Positions 1-8,510 of a stretch of DNA of 64,000 nucleotides are shown here, piece by piece (the first letter of the stretch is position 1; each line of letters begins with the position of its first letter). Made by a program: the position numbers and the translations under genes. This DNA comes from an uncultured Clostridia bacterium. Lineage in GTDB: Bacteria > Bacillota > Clostridia > Oscillospirales > Ruminococcaceae. The stretch lies in assembly GCA_947625735.1 (NCBI GenBank), contig CANQPL010000005.1, forward strand, positions 1 through 64,000, in the 5' to 3' direction. The notes beneath the pieces are model-generated. The model had not been told where the DNA came from and searched no databases. It was given only the letters and a program-made list of their open reading frames with translations.

Positions 1-37
1 CACACTAAATTCCGCCCATTCTCACACTAAATTCCGC
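1..37. repeat. Short direct repeat at window start
   Basis: A 15-base unit, CACACTAAATTCCGC, occurs at 1-15 and again at 23-37. The left edge of the window cuts the context, so more copies may lie upstream. No function can be assigned. Confidence 0.6.
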
Positions 38-131
38 ACTCTTTCCTACTGTGGAATTTACTTTGGGAATTTACGGTAAACGGACAATGACCGGTATAAT
101 ATAAAAATGGCTCGAATATATAATATTTTGC

Positions 132-160
132 TTGCAAAATTCTTTCCGATGGTGTATAAT
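132..160 (+). promoter_or_regulatory. Promoter of hprK
   Basis: TTGCAA (132-137) and TATAAT (155-160) are separated by 17 bp, a sigma-A-type promoter. The hprK start codon lies 46 bases after the -10 box, preceded by GGAGG at 193-197. A second TATAAT at 95-100 has no convincing -35 box. Confidence 0.65.
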
Positions 161-206
161 AGAAATAAGCATGATTTATACGAAAAAATAACGGAGGTAA
201 AAATAT

Positions 207-1172
207 ATGGCAGAAAAAAAGAAATTCAGCGTCACAATAAAACAGATAATCGAGGAATTTCATCTGGAAACAATTTATACGCCTATGGATTCTTCAAAAC
301 TGCTGATAGTTGAAACGGAGATAAACCGTCCCGGATTGCAGCTTGCGGGCTTTTACGAATACTTCAACCATGAAAGAGTGCAGATCGTAGGCAAGGCGGA
401 ATTTGCCTACCTTGCCGCCATGAACGAGGATCAGCGCAGAGAGATACTTGATATGCTCTTTGCTCAGCGTATCCCCTGTCTTATCATCACAAGAGAGCTG
501 CCCTATTTCCCCGAAATGCTGGAGATAGCCACCAAATATGAAATACCCCTCCTGCGCAGCAAGGACAGTACATCAAGCTTCATGTCCGCACTTATCGCAT
601 ATCTGAATCTGCATCTTGCTCCCCGTATCACACGTCACGGCGTACTTATCGAGGTTTACGGCGAGGGAATGCTCATTCTTGGCGAAAGCGGCGTCGGTAA
701 GAGCGAAACAGCCGTGGAGCTTATCAAGAGAGGTCACCGCCTTGTGGCTGATGATGCTGTGGAGATAAGACGTGTTTCAAATATAAGTCTGGTAGGCTCA
801 TCACCGGAAAATATCCGTCATTACCTTGAACTGCGCGGCATAGGAATTGTAAACGCCCGCCGCCTGTTCGGTATGGGTGCGGTCAAGGTAACAGAGAAAA
901 TAGATATGATCGTGGAACTTGAACCGTGGGATTCCGAAAAGGTATATGACCGTATGGGCGTGGACAGCGAATTTACCTCCATTTTAGGCGTAAAAGTCCC
1001 CTGCTCCACTATTCCCGTAAAGCCCGGGCGTAATCTTGCGGTCATTCTTGAAGTTGCCGCCATGAACAACCGCCAGAAGAAAATGGGCTACAATGCCGCT
1101 CAGGAGCTGCTTGACAATCTCGGTCTTGAAATGGAACACAAGGACGTTATCAAAAAATGGGATATATACTGA
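207..1172 (+). CDS. hprK: HPr kinase/phosphorylase
   Basis: Bifunctional enzyme that phosphorylates and dephosphorylates Ser46 of the phosphotransferase protein HPr, the switch for carbon catabolite control in Firmicutes; it is cytoplasmic. The 321-residue length is normal. An N-terminal regulatory domain (about 1-130) is followed by the kinase core with P-loop GESGVGKS at 159-166, conserved His144, Asp182-Asp183 and the signature around RGIGIVNARRLFG (211-223). The ATG is set by GGAGG ten bases upstream. It heads a co-directional group with a PHP protein, murB, rapZ and whiA. HPr itself is not in the window. Nothing looks damaged. Confidence 0.96.
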   Translation: MAEKKKFSVTIKQIIEEFHLETIYTPMDSSKLLIVETEINRPGLQLAGFYEYFNHERVQIVGKAEFAYLAAMNEDQRREILDMLFAQRIPCLIITRELPYFPEMLEIATKYEIPLLRSKDSTSSFMSALIAYLNLHLAPRITRHGVLIEVYGEGMLILGESGVGKSETAVELIKRGHRLVADDAVEIRRVSNISLVGSSPENIRHYLELRGIGIVNARRLFGMGAVKVTEKIDMIVELEPWDSEKVYDRMGVDSEFTSILGVKVPCSTIPVKPGRNLAVILEVAAMNNRQKKMGYNAAQELLDNLGLEMEHKDVIKKWDIY

Positions 1173-1206
1173 TAAAACCCGTTATCTGTAAAAGGAGCGT
1201 ATCCAC

Positions 1207-1962
1207 ATGATGAAAATTATTGCCGATATGCATATGCATACCGTGGCTTCTACTCATGCCTATTCCACCGTAAAGGAAATGGCGGAGGCTGCAAGGGACA
1301 GGGGGCTTGAATTTATCGCAATTACGGATCATACCCCCGATTCTACGGACGGACCTCATATCTGGCACTTTCACAATCTGCATAAAGCCATTCCCCGTGA
1401 GCTTTTCGGCGTGAAGATAGTTTACGGTGCAGAATCAAGCGTTGTGGACTTTGACGGCAATATAGACCTGCCCGACAAGGAGTGTGACGGGCTGGACTGG
1501 ATAATAGGCTCGGTACATCTTGACATGATCCCCGCCCTCTCATCGGGGACAAGGGAGCAGAACACAAACGTTTATCTGGGACTTGCAAAAAATCCCCGCA
1601 TAGATGTTATCGGACACCCCGCAAACCTGCAATTCCCCTTTGACTGCGAAAGGGCAGTGCGTGCTTTTAAGGAGTATGACAAAATTGTAGAGGTAAACGA
1701 AAGCACTCTGCTGTGGAAAAATTCCGAAAGCGGATACCGTGAGCTGCTGCCTGTCTGCAAAAAATACGGCGTGCGGCTCATCGTAAACAGTGACGCCCAC
1801 TTTTACGCCTCTGTAGGAAAGGCGGAGCGTTCCCTTGCGCTTCTTAAAGAGCTTTCCTATCCCGAAGAGCTGATAGTAAATCTTGACAGAGAAAAAATGC
1901 TTCATTATATAAACAGAAAAAATATTATATTCAGCGGGTGGAACCCGCAGCCGGGTCGTTAG
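1207..1962 (+). CDS. PHP-domain phosphoesterase, YcdX type
   Basis: Metal-dependent phosphoesterase of the PHP superfamily, closest in layout to E. coli YcdX and histidinol-phosphatase-like proteins. Metal ligands are visible in DMHMH (7-11), TDH (40-42), the E of GAES, GSVH, GHP and NSDAH, the order expected for a trinuclear PHP site. The real substrate cannot be read from sequence. Two in-frame ATGs (1207, 1210) follow AAAGGAG. It lies 34 bp after hprK. The last residues and the TAG stop are encoded by a dispersed repeat that begins at about 1934, so the C-terminus has probably been altered by repeat insertion. Confidence 0.85.
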   Translation: MMKIIADMHMHTVASTHAYSTVKEMAEAARDRGLEFIAITDHTPDSTDGPHIWHFHNLHKAIPRELFGVKIVYGAESSVVDFDGNIDLPDKECDGLDWIIGSVHLDMIPALSSGTREQNTNVYLGLAKNPRIDVIGHPANLQFPFDCERAVRAFKEYDKIVEVNESTLLWKNSESGYRELLPVCKKYGVRLIVNSDAHFYASVGKAERSLALLKELSYPEELIVNLDREKMLHYINRKNIIFSGWNPQPGR

Positions 1963-2240
1963 GCGGGGTGACCCCGCACGCAGGTCGGCGGGTGGAACCC
2001 GCTGCCACCTCGTTAGTAAATAATGTGCGAATTTTTTAATTTGTAACTCGGTAACCTTTATTTACTTTGATGTTAAATATATTTTTTTAGCGTTGGAGAA
2101 TTTAGCATAAATTTTTCAGATAGCAGCCCGGTACCTTTAGTTTTGCGTTTAACCGCAGTCCCCTCTTTGGTGATTTAAGCGGAAAAATTTCAAATAACAT
2201 CTCGGTAACTTTCATTTCCTGCAATACTTAATTCCTTCAA
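1934..2240 (+). repeat. Dispersed composite repeat, family A (direct copy)
   Basis: The interval starts with GC palindromes (GCGGGTGGAACCCGC, GGCGGGGTGACCCCGC) and continues with AT-rich blocks containing TAACTCGGTAACCTTT, CAGCCCGGTACCTTT and ATCTCGGTAACTTTC. About 250 bp of it is found in inverted orientation at 35751-35990, and related units occur at 34505-34838 and 35546-35640. I see no gene between 1963 and 2645. The repeat begins inside the 3' end of the PHP gene. Confidence 0.85.
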
Positions 2241-2412
2241 ACAAAACAAGCGAACCAATTACGGCGTATCTCAATCAAAAAAATCACAGCATGGCAAAAA
2301 GGAATCCCAACAAACCTCAAATAGAATACCAACCTCAAAACCCAAATCAAACGAAATCATTTAGTGTGATAGCGGTAGAGGGAGAGGGGTTAAGGGGATA
2401 GGGAAGGGGTTC

Positions 2413-2588
2413 CCCCTTTGGCGGGACAGCACAAATACAATGTTACGGACAAAACATCTTGAAGGCAGAAAAGCCCAAATTAAGCATAATAACGGCAGAG
2501 AGGGAAATAAAAGGGGAGATGTAAATTTCCCCTTTGGCGGGACAGCACAAATACAATGTTACGGACAAAACATCTTGAAAGCAGAAAA
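2413..2588 (+). repeat. 60-bp direct repeat pair, family C
   Basis: Copies at 2413-2472 and 2529-2588 (offset 116 bp) differ at one base. Each starts with CCCCTTTGGCGGGACAGC and ends near CATCTTGAA. The second copy is preceded by a hairpin formed by AAAGGGGA and TCCCCTTT. A 69-codon open frame crosses both copies, but it follows the repeat and has no family features, so I do not call it a gene. Confidence 0.85.
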
Positions 2589-2645
2589 ATTAACATTTAG
2601 CAGCATAGCAAAATATAAAAACATTTTTTTAAAAGGGGCAATCAT

Positions 2646-3569
2646 ATGACTTCTGACGATATACTGTTTATCAGCAAAACCGCACATGAAGCGGGCTGCA
2701 AAGTCACCGAAAACGTGAGCCTTTCCTCCTGCACCACTTTCGGCATCGGCGGCAGATGTCCTCTGATGATAGAAATATGCTCGGATAAGGCGGCGTGTTC
2801 ACTTATCAGGGCATTAAATCAAAAGGAGCTGCCTTTTTTCATTATCGGAAAAGGCTCAAATCTTCTTGTAAGCGACAGCAGTATAGATATGGTTTTTCTG
2901 CGCATGGGCAGGGATTTTGACCGCATAGAATGTGACGGCACTCGTCTTGTCTGTGAAGCGGGAGCTTCACTTTCCGCCCTGTGCAGGGAGGCAAAGGAGC
3001 AGGGTCTTACGGGGCTGGAGTTTGCCTACGGTATTCCCGGAAGCGTGGGCGGCGCAGTCTTTATGAATGCGGGAGCATACGGCGGAGAGATAAGCGATAT
3101 TATCGAATATGCCGAAGCGGTGGATAAAAACGGACTTCTCAGCCGATTCTCATCAGACGAAATGGGGCTTTCCTACCGTCACAGCGTTTTTATGGAAAAC
3201 GGCATGATGATCACAAAAGCGGCATTTAACCTCCGCAAAGGCGACAAAGACGAAATATCCGCAAAAATGAACGAGCTTACCGAAAAACGCCGGACAAAAC
3301 AGCCTGTGGAAATGCGGAGTGCGGGAAGTACATTCAAACGTCCCGAGGGCGCATATGCCGCCGCACTTATTGAACAGTGCGGACTTAAAGGCTTTACCAT
3401 AGGCGGGGCGCAGGTCAGCCCGAAGCACAGCGGATTTGTGGTAAATACCGGCGGGGCTTCATTTGCCGATGTAATGGCAGTAATTGACCATGTAAGAAAA
3501 ACAGTAAAGGAACAGACAGGCTTTATACTGGAAACAGAGCCTGTCATTATAAGAGGAGGGGCGGTCTGA
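2646..3569 (+). CDS. murB: UDP-N-acetylenolpyruvoylglucosamine reductase
   Basis: Cytoplasmic FAD enzyme that reduces UDP-GlcNAc-enolpyruvate to UDP-MurNAc in peptidoglycan precursor synthesis. The protein (307 residues) shows the FAD-binding segments TTFGIGG, GKGSNLLVSD and GIPGSVGGAVFMNAGAYGGE, then the catalytic serine region AGSTFKRP and the terminal glutamate in ETEPVIIRGG. An AGGGG motif precedes the ATG. It sits downstream of repeat families A and C and is followed 4 bp later by rapZ, indicating cotranscription. Length and motifs are intact. Confidence 0.96.
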   Translation: MTSDDILFISKTAHEAGCKVTENVSLSSCTTFGIGGRCPLMIEICSDKAACSLIRALNQKELPFFIIGKGSNLLVSDSSIDMVFLRMGRDFDRIECDGTRLVCEAGASLSALCREAKEQGLTGLEFAYGIPGSVGGAVFMNAGAYGGEISDIIEYAEAVDKNGLLSRFSSDEMGLSYRHSVFMENGMMITKAAFNLRKGDKDEISAKMNELTEKRRTKQPVEMRSAGSTFKRPEGAYAAALIEQCGLKGFTIGGAQVSPKHSGFVVNTGGASFADVMAVIDHVRKTVKEQTGFILETEPVIIRGGAV

Positions 3570-3573
3570 TATT

Positions 3574-4458
3574 ATGAAATTTCTTATTGTTACGGGTCTT
3601 TCAGGGTCGGGCAAATCAGGTGCGGTAAATGTTCTTGAAGATATAGGCTACTACTGCATTGACAATATCCCGCCCCAGCTTATACCCAAGTTTGCCGACA
3701 TCTGTCTGCAATCAGGGGGACAGATGAACAAGGTAGCAATTGTAACGGACATAAGAGGGTTAGTCACCGATTCACAGGGGAACGCATTGGACGAACTTAT
3801 TACGGGGCTTGATTATCTTAAACGCTCAGGACCCGATGTGTCACTGCTTTTCCTTGACGCCTCCGATGAAACTCTTATCAAACGCTACAAGGAAACACGC
3901 CGCAAGCACCCTCTTGACGAAAAGGCAAAGGGCAGCCTGCAATCCGCAATTAATATGGAACGTGAAATGCTTGTCAGAGTGCGTGAACGCTCCGACTATT
4001 ATATCGACACCTCTGATATGCCCCTGTCTCAGTTGAAGGATACGGTCATTGATCTTTTTATGGAAAATCCCGATGACAGAATGTCCGTTAAGCTCATGTC
4101 CTTCGGCTTTAAATACGGTATGTGCAGAGAAGCCGATCTGGTGTTTGACGTAAGATGTCTGCCCAATCCGTTCTACGTCAGGGAGCTTAAAAAGCACACA
4201 GGTCTTGACAGCTGTGTCAGGGACTATGTTATGAGCTTTGAGCAGTCAAGGGAGCTTGACAAAAAACTTAAAGAGCTTATTGATTTTCTGCTGCCCCTTT
4301 ACCGTCATGAGGGAAAAACTCAGCTTGTCATTGCGTTCGGCTGTACGGGCGGAAAGCACAGAAGCGTTACATTTGCGGAGAATATCTACAATTATCTTAA
4401 CGACAAGAACGTAAAGGCAAGGATCGAACACCGTGACATAGAGGTGGGCAAGCTGTAA
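3574..4458 (+). CDS. rapZ: RNase adapter / nucleotide-binding protein RapZ (YvcJ)
   Basis: P-loop protein of the RapZ/YvcJ family. In E. coli RapZ controls GlmZ sRNA decay and glucosamine-6-phosphate synthesis; in Firmicutes YvcJ binds and hydrolyses nucleotides and its target is less clear. The Walker A motif GLSGSGKS is at residues 8-15, DNIPP follows near residue 30, and the conserved C-terminal GCTGGKHRSV is present. Length (294) is typical. In many Firmicutes rapZ, yvcK and whiA are adjacent; here yvcK is absent and whiA follows directly. Confidence 0.95.
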   Translation: MKFLIVTGLSGSGKSGAVNVLEDIGYYCIDNIPPQLIPKFADICLQSGGQMNKVAIVTDIRGLVTDSQGNALDELITGLDYLKRSGPDVSLLFLDASDETLIKRYKETRRKHPLDEKAKGSLQSAINMEREMLVRVRERSDYYIDTSDMPLSQLKDTVIDLFMENPDDRMSVKLMSFGFKYGMCREADLVFDVRCLPNPFYVRELKKHTGLDSCVRDYVMSFEQSRELDKKLKELIDFLLPLYRHEGKTQLVIAFGCTGGKHRSVTFAENIYNYLNDKNVKARIEHRDIEVGKL

Positions 4459-4473
4459 GGCAGGGTGATACAA

Positions 4474-5412
4474 ATGTCATTTTCTCATAATGTGAAAGAG
4501 GAGCTCTGCTCCGTTATAACCGATCGTGACAAGGAATATGCCTGTTTTTACGGAATGCTCCTTTTTTGCAGGAAATTCGGCGCAGACGAGATACTGTTCC
4601 GCACCGAAAGCGAACAGGCTGCCGATATGTTTGTAAAGCTTTCCGAAAAGGTCATAGGTCACGGACGTATCACCGGGGTAAGCTGCACAAAAAAGAAAAA
4701 CGGCGTTACGGTATATTCCATATCCATTCCCCGTGAAAGCGACAGAGAGGAAATAATATATCGTTTCCGCATATCCTCCCGCTCCCTTATTCATCGTATC
4801 GGGGAGGATATCATCGACAATAACAATGTGTTTGCCTTTATAGCGGGAGCGTTTCTTTCCTGCGGCAGCATGACAGAGCCTATAAAGGACTATCACATGG
4901 AATTTGCCGTTCCGTTTGAGGAGCTTTGCGGCGATTTGCAGAAGCTGCTTTCGGAGCTTGGAATGAACGCACGCTATATAATGCGGAAAAATCTTTATGT
5001 GCTTTACTTCAAGGGCAGTGAGGATATTGAGGATATGCTCACTCTTATGGGAGCTACACGCTCCTCAATTGAGCTTATGAATGTAAAGATCTATAAGGAC
5101 GTGCGGAACAAGACAAACCGCATTTTCAACTGCGACAATGCAAATATTGCCCGCACCCTTGCCGCTTCGGAAAAGCAGATTGCCGATATAGAATATATCA
5201 TGAATACCATAGGATTTGAAAGCCTTTCCCCCGAGCTTCGCAATATGGCGGAGGTAAGGCTTGAAAATCCCGATGTGACGCTCAGGGAGCTGGGAGAGCT
5301 TCTGGACAAGCCCGTAGGCAGATCGGGGGCAAATCACCGTCTGCAAAGGCTTTCCGAAATAGCCGAAGATTTACGGCAGCGACAGCGGCATGATGCCGCA
5401 GGCACCCGCTAA
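4474..5412 (+). CDS. whiA: DNA-binding protein WhiA
   Basis: Conserved Gram-positive protein with an N-terminal LAGLIDADG-like fold and a C-terminal helix-turn-helix, linked to division and chromosome functions in Bacillus and sporulation control in Streptomyces. The HTH is visible in LRELGELLDKPVGRSGANHR. I place the start at ATG 4474 (MSFSHNVKEEL) because AGGGTG lies at the right distance and this is the family N-terminus; GTG 4465 is an in-frame alternative. The last ten or so residues (RQRHDAAGTR) are encoded by the repeat starting at 5388, so the tail is repeat-derived. Confidence 0.94.
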   Translation: MSFSHNVKEELCSVITDRDKEYACFYGMLLFCRKFGADEILFRTESEQAADMFVKLSEKVIGHGRITGVSCTKKKNGVTVYSISIPRESDREEIIYRFRISSRSLIHRIGEDIIDNNNVFAFIAGAFLSCGSMTEPIKDYHMEFAVPFEELCGDLQKLLSELGMNARYIMRKNLYVLYFKGSEDIEDMLTLMGATRSSIELMNVKIYKDVRNKTNRIFNCDNANIARTLAASEKQIADIEYIMNTIGFESLSPELRNMAEVRLENPDVTLRELGELLDKPVGRSGANHRLQRLSEIAEDLRQRQRHDAAGTR

Positions 5413-5606
5413 TTTAAGCGGCATGATGCCGCCTCCACCCGCTAATTTAATAAGCTGTAAAACGGATATTATTATTCCCGACCGTTTTATTCTGATATGA
5501 CTTTATAATTAAAAAGGCATGATACCGCCCTCACCTGCTAATTTAGTAAGCTGTGAAACGGATATTATTCCCCACCGTTTTATTCCGATATGACATTATA
5601 ATTCAG
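5388..5606 (+). repeat. Tandem repeat at the 3' end of whiA, family B
   Basis: A short partial copy starting GCATGATGCCGC at 5388 is followed by two longer units starting at 5421 and 5517 (period 96 bp). Each unit runs from a GCATGATRCCGCC palindrome through CCGCTAATTTA to ACGGATATTATT and TATAATT. The first copy lies inside whiA and supplies its stop codon. From 5607 to 5779 I see nothing but the SD (AAAGGAG) of the next gene. Confidence 0.85.
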
Positions 5607-5779
5607 ACAGCACAATTTCTCAGCCGCCAAACTGCCTGATAAACCGATTTTATGCATATGAAATTCCCGACCGTTAACAATACGGCATTTATGGGATACA
5701 GGAATATAAAAATTAACGGGCGCAGACAGGAAAAAACACCGACAGGTAAGCCCCCCGCCCGTAAAGGAGCATATGGATC

Positions 5780-7669
5780 ATGTATGTTACGATCAAAGAA
5801 GAAAATTGTATCGGCTGCAATGCCTGTATACGGGTATGCCCCGTCCATGACGCCAACGTGGCAAAGCTCTCAGAGGACGGCAGACATTCGGTCATTACCA
5901 TAGATCCCGAAAAATGTATCGGCTGCGGAGAATGTGTCAGAGGCTGCAAGCACGATGCAAGGACTTATATAGACGATACGGAAAATTTCTTTGCCGATCT
6001 GGGCGCAGGAAAGGACATCACCGTAATAGCTGCCCCCTCGCTGGAATTTACCACACCCCACGGTCAGGCGATGCTTGCTCATCTTCGCAAGCTGGGGGTA
6101 AAGCTCATCTATGATGTTTCCTTCGGTGCGGACATCTGTACATATATGCATATAAAGGCCCTGCGTGAAGGGAAGATACATCATGTTATCTCTCAGCCCT
6201 GTGCGGCTGTGGTGGAATATATCCTCAAATCAAAGCAAAATCTTATACCGTCATTGTCGCCCATACATTCCCCCATAGCCTGCACTGCGGTTTATCTTAA
6301 AAAATACGAGGGCATAAAGGGAGATATTGCCTGCATTTCCCCATGCATTGCAAAGAGATCCGAGTTTGACGAAACGGGTCTTGTAAAATATAATGTTACC
6401 TTTAAACGCTTTGCTGAATACATGAACGCCAATCTCCACTTTGACAAAAATGCCCCCTTTTCATTTGATAATGTAAGCGCATTCTGCGGAAAAATATATC
6501 CCCGTCCGGGCGGACTGAGAGACTGTCTGCTCCACGCTCTCCCCGACCTTGATGTGAGAAGCTGTGAGGGAGCAGCAAGGCTTTATCCCATGTTTGACAG
6601 CTATGAAAATGCATTACCCGATGAACGTCCCGCCGTGTTTGATGTTCTCAGCTGTGAAAACGGCTGCATTTCAGGTCCGGGCACCGATTTTGACAAAAGC
6701 AGAGTCTTTTCCTATATGAGCAGGGCAAGCTCTGCGGGCAGTGCTGCATTTAAGGGACGGGAGAAAAACTCTCACAGATACAGCATTTCAAAGGATAAGC
6801 AGTTCAGGTGGTTTGAAAAAAATCTCCGCTATGAGGATTTTATAAGGGTTTACAAGCCTGTATTCTCCGACAGAAAAGCGGTCAGCGATGCGGATATCCG
6901 CAATGCCTTTGCACGTCTTATGAAAACCACCTCCGCCGAGCAGCATTTTGACTGCCGTGCCTGCGGATACGATTCCTGCCGTAATATGGCTGTTGCCGTG
7001 GCAAGAGGGGTAAACATTCCCGAAAACTGCCACCAGTATATGGTGAAACAGTCCGAAGCAGCAAGAACAGCGGCTCTTAAAGCGCATAATTCAGTAAGGG
7101 AGCAGAACGAAAGGATAGTAGGCATTGTAAAGGATATTACTGATGATATTGAAAAGATATGCAGCGATACGGATATCATCAGCCGCACCTGTTCGGGAAA
7201 TACGGAATGTATGGACAGGGTATGCGAAATACTCAAAAGCCTTGGCGGCAGGTGCGATGAGATAGACTCGGCAGTTTCCTCAATTGCAGAGGTGAACGAA
7301 AGGTACAGGCAGATGTCCGAATCAATACTGAGCATTACCGACCAGACACACATTCTCTCCATAAACGCCTCTGTGGAGGCTGCAAAGGCGGGAGAAGCGG
7401 GACGCTCCTTTGCGGTGGTGGCGCAGGAGATAAGAGAGCTTGCCTCGGGCACAAAAGCCACTACAGATGTGGTTGAGGAAAACGATAAATTCATAAGACG
7501 GGAAACAAAAAGAGTTCTTTCAGCCGCAAAAGAGATAGGAGAAATGCTCACTTCTCTTGAAGAAGCCATGAACGAGGTGAATGCAAGCGTTGCGAATACC
7601 TCGGAAACAGGAGAGGTCATAAAGGATATTGCAGAGAATATCCGCAGCTTAACGGGTATGCTAAGATAA
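5780..7669 (+). CDS. [FeFe]-hydrogenase-like iron-sulfur protein with methyl-accepting signalling domain
   Basis: Predicted soluble redox or gas sensor. Order of parts in 629 residues: two ferredoxin-type [4Fe-4S] motifs (Cys10/13/16/20 and 46/49/52/56); a hydrogenase large-subunit C-terminal domain (about 80-360) with H-cluster-like cysteines in ISQPCA (Cys141), SPCIAK (Cys189) and SCENGC (Cys292, Cys296); a further Fe-S motif CRACGYDSC with a later Cys417; then a chemoreceptor signalling hairpin (about 440-625) with conserved-type SINASVEAAKAGEAGRSFAV. No membrane segment is seen. It resembles sensory [FeFe] hydrogenases, but the first H-cluster motif has QPCA where QPCP is usual in the sensory groups I recall. 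Single gene with its own terminator. Confidence 0.85.
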   Translation: MYVTIKEENCIGCNACIRVCPVHDANVAKLSEDGRHSVITIDPEKCIGCGECVRGCKHDARTYIDDTENFFADLGAGKDITVIAAPSLEFTTPHGQAMLAHLRKLGVKLIYDVSFGADICTYMHIKALREGKIHHVISQPCAAVVEYILKSKQNLIPSLSPIHSPIACTAVYLKKYEGIKGDIACISPCIAKRSEFDETGLVKYNVTFKRFAEYMNANLHFDKNAPFSFDNVSAFCGKIYPRPGGLRDCLLHALPDLDVRSCEGAARLYPMFDSYENALPDERPAVFDVLSCENGCISGPGTDFDKSRVFSYMSRASSAGSAAFKGREKNSHRYSISKDKQFRWFEKNLRYEDFIRVYKPVFSDRKAVSDADIRNAFARLMKTTSAEQHFDCRACGYDSCRNMAVAVARGVNIPENCHQYMVKQSEAARTAALKAHNSVREQNERIVGIVKDITDDIEKICSDTDIISRTCSGNTECMDRVCEILKSLGGRCDEIDSAVSSIAEVNERYRQMSESILSITDQTHILSINASVEAAKAGEAGRSFAVVAQEIRELASGTKATTDVVEENDKFIRRETKRVLSAAKEIGEMLTSLEEAMNEVNASVANTSETGEVIKDIAENIRSLTGMLR

Positions 7670-7674
7670 GGAAT

Positions 7675-7722
7675 ACACGCATTGCCGCACCTGTTCTGAG
7701 TGCCGCAATGCGTGTTTTTTTT
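7675..7722 (+). terminator. Rho-independent terminator after hydrogenase-like gene
   Basis: ACACGCATTGCCGCAC (7675-7690) pairs with GTGCCGCAATGCGTGT (7700-7715) with one mismatch, followed by a run of eight T. Confidence 0.9.
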
Positions 7723-7739
7723 AGACTGCAAACGGATAA

Positions 7740-7997
7740 TTACCGATTATCGTATGTATCGGATATCTTTTTCACTCCCGCACACAGCTCCGCAAAAGCA
7801 TATACCGCAAGAACGGATATCCATGCAGAAAATGCCATGATCACGAAAACCCCCACAGCTGCAACAACTGCAAGATCCTCTGCCATTTTTGCTGCTATAA
7901 TTGCTGCTATCAGTGCGCCTATGATCTGTATGACAAACCATACCTTTGCAAGAGTCCCGAGCTTTGCCCCCGCATTTCCGAAGAGCTTGTCATGCAT
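7740..7997 (-). CDS. Small two-helix membrane protein, unknown
   Basis: 85 residues with two hydrophobic segments (about 20-38 and 44-68) and charged ends. It resembles small membrane proteins common in clostridia that carry a paired-helix segment, sometimes behind a zinc ribbon, which is absent here. No good SD is visible before the ATG, and two stop codons close the frame just upstream. It follows a decayed lipoprotein gene on the same strand, so it may have relied on coupling to that gene or be a remnant. No function assigned. Confidence 0.5.
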   Translation of the reverse strand: MHDKLFGNAGAKLGTLAKVWFVIQIIGALIAAIIAAKMAEDLAVVAAVGVFVIMAFSAWISVLAVYAFAELCAGVKKISDTYDNR

Positions 7998-8017
7998 TTG
8001 TTATTATCTGCATAAAC

Positions 8018-8344
8018 TATGCAACAGTAGATTCGTAGGTATATTCCTCCGACAGTGAGGTTACGCAGTCGCTGAACATACTGTCTGAATCGTCATAACC
8101 GCCCGAATAACCCCGGCGTTCAAATGCAGCCCGGGAGTAATAACCGAAGAGACGTAATTTTAACCGTCAAGTGCTTCAAGGTCCGCTTCGAGCTCTCCTT
8201 CTGCGTCCTCCTCGTCCATCTGATCAAGGGCATTCAGTCTGTCCTCAATTGACTGCTCCTCCGATGTCGTTCCTCCAGAGCAGGCAGAGAGTGAAAAAGC
8301 CGTACACAGAGCAAGGAAAAGTGCGGTAATTTTAGTTTTTTCAT
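8018..8344 (-). pseudogene. Frameshifted lipoprotein gene
   Basis: The ATG at 8344 follows AAAGGA but its frame soon ends. One extra A in the AAAA run at 8330-8333 restores MKKLKITALFLALCTAFSLS followed by ACSGG, a lipoprotein signal peptide with lipobox LSAC, then a very acidic region ending in a TAA at 8160-8162. A second one-base shift near that stop would continue the frame through LFGYYSRAAFERRGYSGGY to a TAG at 8018. Either this is a decayed gene of about 110 codons or the sequence lacks bases in homopolymers. No function is recognisable. Confidence 0.6.
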
Positions 8345-8449
8345 TGTAATTTTTTCCTTTCTTATAAAAATTCTTGTCTTAATTTGTCACTGTTTTAATT
8401 ATATCACAGATAAAAGACCTCTGTCAACTAATTTATTACTAATTATCAA

Positions 8450-8503
8450 CCAAATTATTATTGATTTGGGGTAAACTATTTTATATAATTTAACTATAAG
8501 GGG
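8450..8503 (+). promoter_or_regulatory. Promoter and candidate operator of the XRE regulator
   Basis: TTGATT (8461-8466) and TATAAT (8484-8489) have a 17-bp spacer; AAGGGG (8498-8503) is the SD. An inverted repeat CCAAAT (8450-8455) and ATTTGG (8464-8469) overlaps the -35 box, a plausible autoregulatory operator. Confidence 0.6.
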
Positions 8504-8510
8504 TAATAAA

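Noticed and set aside
2440..2649. 69-codon frame before murB
   Set aside because: It is composed of the two family C repeat copies and ends within the murB start; no conserved protein features.
6850..7731. 293-codon open frame on the minus strand
   Set aside because: It lies antisense to the hydrogenase-like gene, is serine-rich, and has no SD or family motif; a shadow of that gene's codon pattern.
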